Assembly: GCA_964637445.1 (NCBI GenBank)
Contig: CAZWWS010000057.1
Location: 1 to 14,615 of the forward strand
Direction: 5' to 3'
Length of the DNA: 14,615 nt
Source: M3 sp964637445
Lineage (GTDB): Bacteria; Bacteroidota; Bacteroidia; Bacteroidales; Muribaculaceae
The stretch's first letter is position 1. Each line of letters begins with the position of its first letter. This document shows, one piece after another, positions 1 to 7,626 of the stretch. The notes under the pieces were generated by a model. That model saw only the letters and a program-made list of their open reading frames with translations. It did not search any database and was not told where the DNA came from. Position numbers and translations under genes: made by a program.

Positions 1-991
1 CGATTACAGCTCCGGTTTCTTTCATTTTTGTCACAACATTAACCTCGCCAACTGCAGCAGCAGAATAGGAACATCCATATTGATTTGTCACATCACGCAA
101 TGCTCGTGAAGAGCTTAAATTACTAACCGTTGCACCGGGAGTCTTACTCAATACATAATCCGCCACTGCAACAAGCGTATACTCTTCGACAAACATCTCT
201 CCATTTTCCATCACAATAGCCAAACGATCAACATCTGGGTCTACAACAAATCCGACATCAGCTCGTCCGGATTTCATTAATTCGGATATTTGAGTGAGAT
301 TTTCAGGTATCGGTTCCGGAGCATGTGCAAATCTACCTGTAGCCTCACAATTCAATTCGATGATGTTTTCTACGCCCAACTTACGAAGGAGTTGCGGAAT
401 AATAACACCCCCGACTGAATTGACAGCATCAACAGCAACCGTAAAATTTGCCTTTTTAATAGCATCAACATCAACAAGGTCCAAACTCAACACCTTATCT
501 ATATGCTTCTGTGTATATGTTTCATTTTTATACTCTGTTCCCAAACTATCTACATCTGAGAATTTGTATGCATCATCAGTAGCTATAGCAAGTACTTTTT
601 TCCCTTGTTCATCATTAAGAAACTCACCTTTTTCATTTAGCAACTTCAGTGCGTTCCATTGTTTTGGGTTATGGGAGGCGGTTAATATTATTCCCCCACA
701 AGCATTTTCCTCCACAACAGCTATTTCGGTTGTCGGAGTAGAAGCCATGCCTATATTTATGACGTCGAATCCCATTCCAATAAGAGTTCCGACAACAATG
801 TCATTGACCATATTGCCAGACAAACGAGCATCACGACCGACAACGATGCAATTGGATGTACTAGTTGTCGTTTGACGGATAAACGAAGCATAGGCTGCTG
901 TAAATTTCACAATATCCAATGGGCTTAATCCTTCGCCCGGATATCCGCCTATAGTACCTCTGATGCCGGATATAGATTTAATAAGTGACAT
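1..991 (-). CDS. glmM: Phosphoglucosamine mutase, N-terminal 330 residues (runs off left edge)
   Basis: Alpha-D-phosphohexomutase family; the expected reaction is glucosamine-6-phosphate to glucosamine-1-phosphate, feeding UDP-GlcNAc for peptidoglycan and LPS in the cytoplasm. The start is ATG at 989-991, giving MSLIKSISGIRGTIGG. The phosphoserine loop TASHNP is at about residues 104-109 with the catalytic serine at 106. The metal loop DPDVDR is at 251-256 (Asp 251, 253, 255). The domain 3 sugar-binding segment VGEVNVV is at 314-320. The remaining part, including the C-terminal phosphate-binding domain, lies outside the window; family members are about 460 residues. It starts 11 bases after the stop of the upstream lipoprotein gene, so it is probably the third gene of the nrnA cluster. 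Phosphomannomutase or phosphoglucomutase activity cannot be excluded from motifs, but the sequence resembles what Bacteroidetes genomes call GlmM. Confidence 0.88.
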   Translation of the reverse strand, partial: MSLIKSISGIRGTIGGYPGEGLSPLDIVKFTAAYASFIRQTTTSTSNCIVVGRDARLSGNMVNDIVVGTLIGMGFDVINIGMASTPTTEIAVVEENACGGIILTASHNPKQWNALKLLNEKGEFLNDEQGKKVLAIATDDAYKFSDVDSLGTEYKNETYTQKHIDKVLSLDLVDVDAIKKANFTVAVDAVNSVGGVIIPQLLRKLGVENIIELNCEATGRFAHAPEPIPENLTQISELMKSGRADVGFVVDPDVDRLAIVMENGEMFVEEYTLVAVADYVLSKTPGATVSNLSSSRALRDVTNQYGCSYSAAAVGEVNVVTKMKETGAVI

Positions 992-1002
992 AGCTATTTT
1001 GT

Positions 1003-1572
1003 TTAGATTTGACTTTTGAAATAACGTATATGATATAAATAGGGTACAACATTAGAAATCTCAGATGAGAACCCATATTGAGATTTGATCACAAGATTCA
1101 CTTCGCATCCGAGACCTAAATATGCCAATGGGATTTGAATTCCGGAGCCATATTGCGATGAGGAACTTAGTGTGTAATTCCCATATCTGAAGCTATCGGC
1201 ATATCCTAAACTATTAGCGTTTCCTTCTCCCTCGGGGTCTATTCCTTGAGCATATTCGCTTAGGTTGTATCTCATAAAACGAAAGTAGACAAGCTGATTA
1301 TCTTCAACTTTGTCGTTTTCGTCTCCTACATTTAGAACTTGCATATAGATATTGCCATCTTCATCCATTTTATAATATGGCGCATTTTCTCCAACTTCAA
1401 AAACCGAATCAGCCGGAACAGCTCCAACTACTCTTTGGTTCGATAGAAAAACGTTTACTGCTTTATTCTCATCATCGAGCAACTCAGCATAGCTTTTACC
1501 ATCACTACATGACATAAACGCCAATGCGGAGAATAATGCCGACACAATCGTTAATTTGTTTATTAATCTCAT
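1003..1572 (-). CDS. DUF4827-like lipoprotein
   Basis: A 189-residue predicted lipoprotein of unknown function. The N-terminus MRLINKLTIVSALFSALAF is a signal peptide followed by MSCSDG, so Cys22 is the likely lipidated residue; the lipobox FMSC is relaxed, as is common in Bacteroidetes. The reading frame stays open upstream to a GTG at 1614, but that would add 14 residues before the signal peptide and overlap nrnA, so ATG at 1570-1572 is chosen. The mature part has KSYAELLDDENKAVN, YYKMDEDGNIYMQV, YFRFMRYNLS, GSGIQIPLAYLG, and the C-terminal YLYHIRYFKSQI. I recognise these as the Bacteroidetes DUF4827 pattern from memory. It lies 10 bases after nrnA and 11 bases before glmM, so it is probably co-transcribed with both. 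Envelope location is inferred from the lipobox; no enzymatic motif is visible. Confidence 0.82.
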   Translation of the reverse strand: MRLINKLTIVSALFSALAFMSCSDGKSYAELLDDENKAVNVFLSNQRVVGAVPADSVFEVGENAPYYKMDEDGNIYMQVLNVGDENDKVEDNQLVYFRFMRYNLSEYAQGIDPEGEGNANSLGYADSFRYGNYTLSSSSQYGSGIQIPLAYLGLGCEVNLVIKSQYGFSSEISNVVPYLYHIRYFKSQI

Positions 1573-1582
1573 TTCTGTATAA

Positions 1583-2614
1583 TTATATTTTGGGCAAATA
1601 TTTATCATTTTCACTTAGCAACGACATGAATTGACCTACAGCCTCTTCCATTATTCCATAAAATTCACCGCCAGCAGCATTTTTATGCCCACCGCCATTG
1701 AAATATTGTTCGCAGATGCGATTTACAGCAAAGTCACCTTTACTGCGAGCTGAGACTTTTATGTATTCCACATCATCGCGTAAAAATATAGAGTACGTAA
1801 TTCCGGGAATACTTAGAGGTACATTTACAAGACTCTCAGTATCTCCTTTTTCGTAATCAAATTCTTTTAACTCGTCGTTCGTCAATGTGATTAATGCTGC
1901 TTGATGTTCGGGAAACAATTCCATTTTATTATTTACAGCATAACCATTCAATCGGAGTCGCGATTCAGAATTAGTATTGCACACCATCGAATATAGTGCG
2001 TCCTTATTGATACCTTTTCTCAATAATTCAGCTATAATGACATATGTATCCGGGTCATTGGAATTGTATGTAAAATTACCCGTATCGGTCATCATTCCGG
2101 TGTAAATACATTCTGCTGCTTTTTTGTCGATCTTATCTAATAGCTCCAATCGACAGAGTACTCTAAAAAGTAGTACACATGTCGATGACATCTCCGGGTG
2201 TGAGATTATTACATCGGCGAAATTCTCCGGGCCCAAATGATGATCAATCAAAACCTTTGGAGCGGTTGCTTTTGCCAATATCGTACTCATTTTGTCAACT
2301 CGCTTCAATGAGTTGAAATCAAGACATACTATTAAATCTGCTTCTTGAAACAATTGGTCGGCAAATTCGCTATATCTCGTGTAGGGGAGAATATCGCGCG
2401 CTCCCGCCAATCCCATTAAGCTTTTGGGCAACAAATCGGGTGTGACCACATTGACTGTTTTGCCAATAGAAGTCAACACATGAAATAAGCCCAATGAAGA
2501 GCCTATGGCATCACCATCGGGCGACAGATGACACGTTATCACTATTTTCTCACTCTGCTCAAGTAGCTGACGCAAAGCTTTTATTTTGCTTTCTTTTATT
2601 ATTCGAGATATCAT
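1583..2614 (-). CDS. nrnA: DHH/DHHA1 phosphoesterase, NrnA-type oligoribonuclease / pAp phosphatase
   Basis: Cytoplasmic Mn-dependent phosphoesterase of 343 residues, expected to degrade short RNAs (2-5 nt) and linear dinucleotides and to dephosphorylate pAp. DHH domain motifs are in order: SPDGDAIG with Asp33 and Asp35; VCLDFN with Asp99; LIDHHLGP with Asp-His-His at 124-126; and MTDTGNF with Asp177. The DHHA1 substrate-binding domain ends with NGGGHKNAAGG (GGGH at 307-310). All catalytic residues expected for the family are present and the length is normal. The start is ATG at 2612-2614; a TTG at 2620 two codons upstream is in frame but less likely. It is first in the nrnA / lipoprotein / glmM cluster, and a -7 element sits about 20 bases upstream. 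Assignment to NrnA rather than another DHHA1 subgroup (for example a c-di-AMP-linked phosphodiesterase without extra domains) rests on domain architecture only. Confidence 0.88.
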   Translation of the reverse strand: MISRIIKESKIKALRQLLEQSEKIVITCHLSPDGDAIGSSLGLFHVLTSIGKTVNVVTPDLLPKSLMGLAGARDILPYTRYSEFADQLFQEADLIVCLDFNSLKRVDKMSTILAKATAPKVLIDHHLGPENFADVIISHPEMSSTCVLLFRVLCRLELLDKIDKKAAECIYTGMMTDTGNFTYNSNDPDTYVIIAELLRKGINKDALYSMVCNTNSESRLRLNGYAVNNKMELFPEHQAALITLTNDELKEFDYEKGDTESLVNVPLSIPGITYSIFLRDDVEYIKVSARSKGDFAVNRICEQYFNGGGHKNAAGGEFYGIMEEAVGQFMSLLSENDKYLPKI

Positions 2615-2633
2615 TATCAATGTTTATATCCTA

Positions 2634-2641
2634 CAAAGATA
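2634..2641 (-). promoter_or_regulatory. Candidate -7 element for the nrnA cluster
   Basis: Read on the minus strand this is TATCTTTG, an exact match to the Bacteroidetes -7 consensus TAnnTTTG. Transcription would begin near 2627, leaving a leader of about a dozen bases before the ATG at 2614. No clean TTG -33 element sits about 20 bases upstream; only TATTTC is there. The position supports the ATG start over the TTG at 2620. Confidence 0.5.
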
Positions 2642-2721
2642 GCTCAATCAATTGAAATGAAGAAATACGCTTACTAAAAAAATGTTACGCCATCGACAAA
2701 GAGATTGAATCTGCGGATATA

Positions 2722-4203
2722 TTATCGTACTGCAACCTTGATTGCCTCTGAATTATTGCTCATCTTCACAATATATATTCCTTTGTACAAATCGGATAAT
2801 GAAAGGCTTGATACATTAGTCGCTGAGCGAACCTCATCGCCATGGATATTATAAACCGCAATGTCACATGGTTCATCAGTAGTAACAATATTATTGTCTA
2901 TTGAGTAAGAGGAATCACATTCCGCAATATCTTCTTCGGTTGTTGTTCCCGGGCCGATTATACTATAAGCCGCAAGACCTAATCCCGAAGTATATACATA
3001 TAAATCCGTATTTGTTCCATTGTTTACGGTATAAGCCAAAGTGGAAACACTCGATTTCATTATAGAAAAGGGCAAACTACTTATAAACGTAGCAATATCC
3101 CACATTTTGAACACACCTTCACCATTCGATTCTTCATATGACTCTTTGTATGAATCATCACTATGTATCCATTTCGACATATCTTCGTTTTGGATACATA
3201 ATATACGATATGAGTGTGGGTTATTTTTCTTATATGTCGGAGAGAAAACAACCATATAAACACCACTATGCTCAAAAAAATGAGCACCGATAACATTAGT
3301 TAGATTTTGAGTTAATGGATAATATGCTTGGTCGTCATTTATATACGAAGTTTTAAACGTTCCATCATAATACTTATAAAAATACGTTGGATTTCTATGT
3401 TCAGATTCTAAAAGGATTCCATTATCATTTAAATATAATATTTGCGTTTCGGCATTGTATCGAATATTTCCGTCTAATGAATAGCAGAACAATTCTTCAA
3501 TCGCACTATCTTTATAAACCACTTTATATAAGCACGTTGTTACATTTGAGATACCATTAATAGTTTTACTATCACTGTTTATAGCACAAATATCAAATGT
3601 CCCATTTTTAATATCGCCATATACCCTTGGATAACAAATCATCTGACTTGACCCATTTATTTTTAGTGGACTCGCATCCATACAATACGATTTAACTATT
3701 TTGCTGTTATCTAAATCAATTGTATGAAATGATATTACATAATTAGATGATGTACAAGCGCTGATTAGATAAACCATTCCGGCATCATCTTCTCTGAGAG
3801 CAATATATCCTCCTTCGGGCTTATATTCAACTTGCGAAAAATCGATTTCAATTGGATCCAATTCTTCTCCTGTTACAGCATCATATCGAAGGAAAGTGCA
3901 CTTTTCTGTAGAGCTATCATACGTGCCATGCACATATATGATTCTGTTTCGGACATACAATGTTGATGCGTCCTTTATTTCTGTTTCCACATCTTCAGTC
4001 CAATTCCCTCGATCATACGAGCGAATCCACTTTGACTTTATCCACATACGACGAGTATCATCAACCTGAACTCCGGTATATTCACTAAAGGAGTTGTCAA
4101 TCTGCATTTCATAACCATCTTCAGCTGATGCAGCAGCAGAATTCAATAATAATGTAGCTACAATAGCGACCTTTGTATAAAATTTAGTAGTGATTTTCCG
4201 CAT
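2722..4203 (-). CDS. Exported protein of unknown function with a type IX secretion-like C-terminal sorting tail
   Basis: I do not recognise the main body of this 493-residue protein. Residues 1-27 are a signal peptide: basic MRKITTKFYTK, hydrophobic core VAIVATLLL, and ASA before Glu28 as the likely cleavage site. Residues about 28-415 are rich in aromatic and beta-prone segments with phrases such as LYVRNRIIYVHGTY, GMVYLISACTSS and TQILYLNDNGILL, suggesting a beta-propeller-like or repeated-strand extracellular domain; this is an inference. Residues about 430-493 resemble a Por secretion tail: IAVYNIHGDEV, then LSLSDLYKGIYIVKM, then IKVAVR. This implies export through the outer membrane by the type IX system. 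Base composition is low: 17 of 60 GC at 3361-3420 and 15 of 60 at 3541-3600, against 28 of 60 at 5041-5100 inside mutS2. It is a separate unit, 113 bases from mutS2 and 107 from nrnA. Confidence 0.8.
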   Translation of the reverse strand: MRKITTKFYTKVAIVATLLLNSAAASAEDGYEMQIDNSFSEYTGVQVDDTRRMWIKSKWIRSYDRGNWTEDVETEIKDASTLYVRNRIIYVHGTYDSSTEKCTFLRYDAVTGEELDPIEIDFSQVEYKPEGGYIALREDDAGMVYLISACTSSNYVISFHTIDLDNSKIVKSYCMDASPLKINGSSQMICYPRVYGDIKNGTFDICAINSDSKTINGISNVTTCLYKVVYKDSAIEELFCYSLDGNIRYNAETQILYLNDNGILLESEHRNPTYFYKYYDGTFKTSYINDDQAYYPLTQNLTNVIGAHFFEHSGVYMVVFSPTYKKNNPHSYRILCIQNEDMSKWIHSDDSYKESYEESNGEGVFKMWDIATFISSLPFSIMKSSVSTLAYTVNNGTNTDLYVYTSGLGLAAYSIIGPGTTTEEDIAECDSSYSIDNNIVTTDEPCDIAVYNIHGDEVRSATNVSSLSLSDLYKGIYIVKMSNNSEAIKVAVR

Positions 4204-4229
4204 TTTCTACACAATTTAATTTAATTACA

Positions 4230-4237
4230 CAAAAGTA
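4230..4237 (-). promoter_or_regulatory. Candidate -7 element for the exported-protein gene
   Basis: On the minus strand it reads TACTTTTG, an exact TAnnTTTG match. The predicted transcript start near 4223 leaves a leader of about 20 bases before the ATG at 4203. A TTG -33 element at the right distance is not seen; ATTTCAG is near the expected place. The surrounding sequence is AT-rich, which raises the chance of a coincidental match. Confidence 0.45.
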
Positions 4238-4316
4238 CATCAAAATATTGGTATATTCTGAAATACATCGAAAATATTTTTTGACAATAGTTTTTGCAGT
4301 CCGATTGTCTCTTGCT

Positions 4317-6770
4317 TTATTCTAACTCAACAATCGTGATTCCGGCTCCACCGAATTGAACATGCTCATCACGATAGCGCTTCACTCCGTCCACGGTATC
4401 AAGATATTGACGTAGATACTGACGAAGCGCACCCGTACCAGTTCCATGTAATATGCGAACTTGCTTTGCATTGAATTGAATCGCATCGTCAATAAAATAG
4501 GTGATGGCTTGCACAGCTTCTTCTACACGCATACCACGCACATCAATCTCTTGCTTGAAATTCAACTGACGATTGCGCAAACTGTCAGATGTTGAGCTAC
4601 TGACAAACGACGCATTTTTCACTCCACTTTCCATCTTGGCAAGGGTATGCTTCAGACGATCAACTTTAACCGTAGTTTTTAGCATTCCAAATACCACAAC
4701 AGCATTAGAGCCTTGCAGTTCAAGCACCTTTCCCGGAGTACCCTGTCCATCCAACTTCACAACATCGCCAACTGCAATAGGTCGTTGCTCGGCCTTTACG
4801 GATGGTTGAGTTTTTGGTGCTTTATTAGTTTTTGGCGCTTTATTAAGCAATGGATGCTCACCATGGAGATCGCTTTCATTCAGCCGTTTTTTCTCCTCTT
4901 GCAAGCGGCGTCGAGCTTCAATAGTTTTTTCTTTCTCTGCTTGCGCTCGTTTTATATCGTGAATCGTACGCTCTATCGATGCATTACTGCTATCAAGTAT
5001 CCGTTGTGCCTCTTGCTTAGCTTCTGCTATGATTTCGCGGCGTTTCTCTCTCAACTGAGATGCATCTTCCTCGTAGCGCTCAAGTACTTGTTCGAGTTTC
5101 TTCTCCTTCTGCCGTATTGCGGTTCGCTTATTTTCCCAATATCGCTTATCACGAGTGATATCAAGTAAATATTTGTCCATGTTGATATAGTCACTTCCCA
5201 CAATCGCCTCTGCATCGGTGATAATTTCAGAGGGCAAACCTATTTTACGAGCAATCTCCACCGCAAAAGAGCTACCCGGATTGCCTATCGATAGACGGAA
5301 CATCGGTTGCATCAAATGGCGGTCGTAGAGCATCGAACCATTGACCAAGCCATCTGTATCTTCTGCAAAATGTTTCAAATTCTGATAATGGGTAGTAATC
5401 ACACCCCACATAGACAGATTGTTGAACTGCCTTAATATCGCTTGAGCGATTGCCCCTCCTATTTGAGGTTCAGTACCGCCACCAAATTCATCTATCAGTA
5501 CTAATGATTTTCCATTTCCTTTATTAAGAAATACTTTCATATTGCGTAAATGAGAACTATATGTACTTAAATCATCCTCTATAGATTGGTCATCTCCAAT
5601 GTCGACCATTATATCGGAGAAAATGCCAATGTGGGAATTTTCATACATCGGAGGGAGCACACCACATTGAGCCATATATTGCACAACTCCTACCGTCTTA
5701 AGACACACAGACTTACCTCCGGCATTAGGGCCGGAAATAATAAGAAGGCGATGCTGATTATCAAGAGCGATGTCTAATGGTACTATCTCTTTGCCTTGTC
5801 GACGAAGCGACAACAATAGAAGAGGGTGGGTAGCATGATACCATTCAACGTGAGGAACATCATCTAACATCGGCATGCGCCCATCAATATCTTGTGCAAA
5901 CAGCGCCTTAGCATGAATAAAATCTATCTCGCCGAGTATTGCATAGTCGGCGAGCATATCATCAATAAATGGCCGCATTTCATCCGCAACAGAAATGAGT
6001 ATTCGAGTTATTTCGCGACGTTCATCCATCTGTAGCTCTCGAATACGATTATTGGCTTCAACAATCTCAGCCGGCTCTATAAATATCGTCTTACCCGAAG
6101 CTGATTCGTCATGAACGATACCGGATATTTTGCGCTTGTACATTGGAGCTACCGGTATTACCAATCGACCATCGCGTACCGAAGGTTTGGTATCAGCCTC
6201 AACATATCCGGCCGCTATTGCTGCTCCTAATACTCTGCGCATGGCTGAATTGATGGTTCCGGTAGTTGCCGCTAATGCTCTTCGTATCTCCGCCAACTCC
6301 GGAGATGCATTATCTTTAATATTTCCATACCGATCCAGAATGCGCTCAATCATCGTTATAATCAAAGGGAGAGGCTTCATCTGCTGAGCCAATTGATCAA
6401 GGAGTGGATAAGAAGACACGCCTTCATCATTACGACGATTACGGAAAAATGCTACAATATCCACGATAGCCCCAAGAGACTGCCTAACGCGAAGCAAATC
6501 GGATGCAGGCATAAAAGTACCCGGGATACGTGTGGTCGTGATTGCTTCGGTCACATCATGAACATTATCGAGTGGAAAATGCTCCGCAGACTCAATTATT
6601 TGTAGCATTTCAGCTGTTGAAGCAAGCCGATGCCTTACAATCTCAAAATCGTCGGAAAACGACATCTCATCACAATGACATTCCCCAAGAGAAGATATGC
6701 AATGTGCCTTTATAAGTACCCGGATTGTATTGAATCCGATTTTATTTTCGAATGAGGTTGGATATATCAT
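4317..6770 (-). CDS. mutS2: Endonuclease MutS2 (ATPase with C-terminal SMR domain)
   Basis: MutS-family ATPase of 817 residues. MutS2 proteins are linked to suppression of homologous recombination and, in Bacillus, to splitting of collided ribosomes. Residues 1-330 are the core and clamp domains without the mismatch-recognition domain of MutS1. The ATPase domain follows: Walker A GPNAGGKS at 347-354, the conserved STYSSH segment at 402-407, Walker B LVLIDEFG at 423-430 with Asp427 and Glu428, and TTHYQNLK around 459-466. A charged coiled coil spans about 540-632. A Pro/Lys linker with NKAPKT repeated twice (643-654) leads to a KOW-like segment near 666-706 and the SMR domain at about 741-817, with DVRG at 743-746 and HGTGTG at 775-780. 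The first SMR motif is DVRG instead of the classical DLHG. The start is ATG at 6768-6770. It is transcribed alone, divergent from the DUF308 gene. Confidence 0.95.
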   Translation of the reverse strand: MIYPTSFENKIGFNTIRVLIKAHCISSLGECHCDEMSFSDDFEIVRHRLASTAEMLQIIESAEHFPLDNVHDVTEAITTTRIPGTFMPASDLLRVRQSLGAIVDIVAFFRNRRNDEGVSSYPLLDQLAQQMKPLPLIITMIERILDRYGNIKDNASPELAEIRRALAATTGTINSAMRRVLGAAIAAGYVEADTKPSVRDGRLVIPVAPMYKRKISGIVHDESASGKTIFIEPAEIVEANNRIRELQMDERREITRILISVADEMRPFIDDMLADYAILGEIDFIHAKALFAQDIDGRMPMLDDVPHVEWYHATHPLLLLSLRRQGKEIVPLDIALDNQHRLLIISGPNAGGKSVCLKTVGVVQYMAQCGVLPPMYENSHIGIFSDIMVDIGDDQSIEDDLSTYSSHLRNMKVFLNKGNGKSLVLIDEFGGGTEPQIGGAIAQAILRQFNNLSMWGVITTHYQNLKHFAEDTDGLVNGSMLYDRHLMQPMFRLSIGNPGSSFAVEIARKIGLPSEIITDAEAIVGSDYINMDKYLLDITRDKRYWENKRTAIRQKEKKLEQVLERYEEDASQLREKRREIIAEAKQEAQRILDSSNASIERTIHDIKRAQAEKEKTIEARRRLQEEKKRLNESDLHGEHPLLNKAPKTNKAPKTQPSVKAEQRPIAVGDVVKLDGQGTPGKVLELQGSNAVVVFGMLKTTVKVDRLKHTLAKMESGVKNASFVSSSTSDSLRNRQLNFKQEIDVRGMRVEEAVQAITYFIDDAIQFNAKQVRILHGTGTGALRQYLRQYLDTVDGVKRYRDEHVQFGGAGITIVELE

Positions 6771-6774
6771 AATG

Positions 6775-6782
6775 CAAAATTA
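6775..6782 (-). promoter_or_regulatory. Candidate -7 element almost touching the mutS2 start codon
   Basis: On the minus strand it reads TAATTTTG, matching TAnnTTTG, and only four bases (CATT) separate it from the mutS2 ATG. If used, the transcript would start at or within the start codon, giving a leaderless message. A looser alternative, TATATTTTG with a three-base spacer, lies on the minus strand ending near 6825 and would give a leader of about 50 bases. Which one works cannot be decided here. Confidence 0.35.
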
Positions 6783-6891
6783 CAAAAACCCATCGGAATA
6801 TCGAAGAATGAATTTCGGAATCAACAAAATATATGAAAATATTGTTATATGAATGTAATTTTATTCATTAACATTTAAAACAGAAGTTACA

Positions 6892-7440
6892 ATGAAAATT
6901 TCAACATCTAATTATTGGGGGCGTACCAAATATTGGTGGGCACTCCTTGCCGTAGGAATTCTTATGATGATATGTGGCTTGGCTTATTGGCTGTGGCCGA
7001 TGATAGGATATGAGGTCGCATCTGGTCTATTTGGATGGATACTTATTCTATTAGGGGTTGTTCAACTGATTGTGGCATCGGGACAATCTCGACCTAAAGG
7101 GTGGGGCTGGTGGCTCGCCGGAGGAATTTTGGATATTTTTATCGGTTTTGTCCTTGTGCGTAGCATCGTACTATCTGAGATAATTTTGCCGTATATGTTT
7201 GCTTTGATTTTTATCTATTGGGGTGTAATAGCCATAATGGATGGAGCATATTTAGTCGGAAAGCGTTATTGGTGGCTACATCTTATAAGTGGGATATTGA
7301 TGCTTTTGATTGGCTATTATTTTATCGAGGGGGGAGTACTTCAAGATATGATGATGGTAAGCTTCCTTGTATCTATTGCATTTATCTATTGGGGGATAGT
7401 AATTAGTGTCATCTCTTATAACTTTAGGTTAGATAAATAA
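6892..7440 (+). CDS. Six-helix membrane protein, DUF308/HdeD type
   Basis: A 182-residue integral inner-membrane protein. Hydrophobic segments lie at about 14-35, 41-63, 71-90, 97-119, 126-146 and 151-175. They form three helical hairpins whose first helix starts with a tryptophan pair (15-16, 73-74, 127-128) followed by GIL (22-24, 78-80, 134-136). The second helices of repeats two and three both carry FIYWG (107-111 and 164-168). This layout is typical of the HdeD/DUF308 family, whose E. coli namesake is an acid-resistance membrane protein; function here is unknown. No signal peptide or catalytic motif is visible. The start is ATG at 6892-6894 in an A-rich context without a clear Shine-Dalgarno. 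It is a single-gene unit, divergent from mutS2 and closed by the hairpin at 7467-7501. A near -7 match TAATTTTA is at 6856-6863. Confidence 0.85.
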   Translation: MKISTSNYWGRTKYWWALLAVGILMMICGLAYWLWPMIGYEVASGLFGWILILLGVVQLIVASGQSRPKGWGWWLAGGILDIFIGFVLVRSIVLSEIILPYMFALIFIYWGVIAIMDGAYLVGKRYWWLHLISGILMLLIGYYFIEGGVLQDMMMVSFLVSIAFIYWGIVISVISYNFRLDK

Positions 7441-7466
7441 TAGTCATATTCATTATTCGGATATAT

Positions 7467-7501
7467 AATCGGTTGTGCTCATTTCGGCACAGCCGATTTT
7501 T
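7467..7501 (+). terminator. Rho-independent terminator after the DUF308 gene
   Basis: The 5' arm AATCGGTTGTGC (7467-7478) pairs with the 3' arm GCACAGCCGATT (7487-7498) over 12 positions with one G-U pair, around an eight-base loop, and is followed by TTTTT. It begins 27 bases after the stop of the membrane-protein gene and separates that gene from the purU-his unit. The opposite orientation lacks a comparable T run, so it is read as acting on the plus strand. Confidence 0.85.
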
Positions 7502-7574
7502 GCCTTTAATATTTATAATTTGCGAATAAAATGCGCTATATTCTTGCAAAAAGTCAATAAATATGCTCATTAAG

Positions 7575-7605
7575 TTGTCATTTTAATATATTATACCTAC
7601 CTTTG
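7575..7605 (+). promoter_or_regulatory. Promoter of the purU-hisHAFIE-ftsE unit
   Basis: TTG at 7575-7577 and TACCTTTG at 7598-7605 are separated by 20 bases, matching the Bacteroidetes primary sigma pattern (-33 TTG, -7 TAnnTTTG) in both sequence and spacing. Transcription would start near 7610-7612. The last three bases of the -7 element are an in-frame TTG that could otherwise be taken as the purU start, so the promoter argues for a downstream initiation codon. Confidence 0.7.
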
Positions 7606-7626
7606 CATTTCATAATACAATCTAAG

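Noticed and set aside
294..875. Open frame of 193 codons on the plus strand
   Set aside because: It is fully antisense to glmM, whose minus-strand frame carries all expected motifs; the plus-strand product has no recognisable domain.
1573..1614. GTG-initiated N-terminal extension of the DUF4827 lipoprotein
   Set aside because: It would bury the signal peptide 14 residues in and overlap nrnA; the ATG at 1572 gives a standard lipoprotein signal.
2676..2690. Run of seven T on the minus strand after the exported-protein gene, considered as a terminator
   Set aside because: No stable inverted repeat precedes it in the minus-strand direction.
4713..5168. Open frame of 151 codons on the plus strand
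   Set aside because: It is antisense to the MutS2 coiled-coil region; the skewed codon content of that region readily gives open antisense frames.
7603..7626. TTG start for purU
   Set aside because: The TTG forms the end of a strong -7 promoter element, so it should lie upstream of the transcript start.
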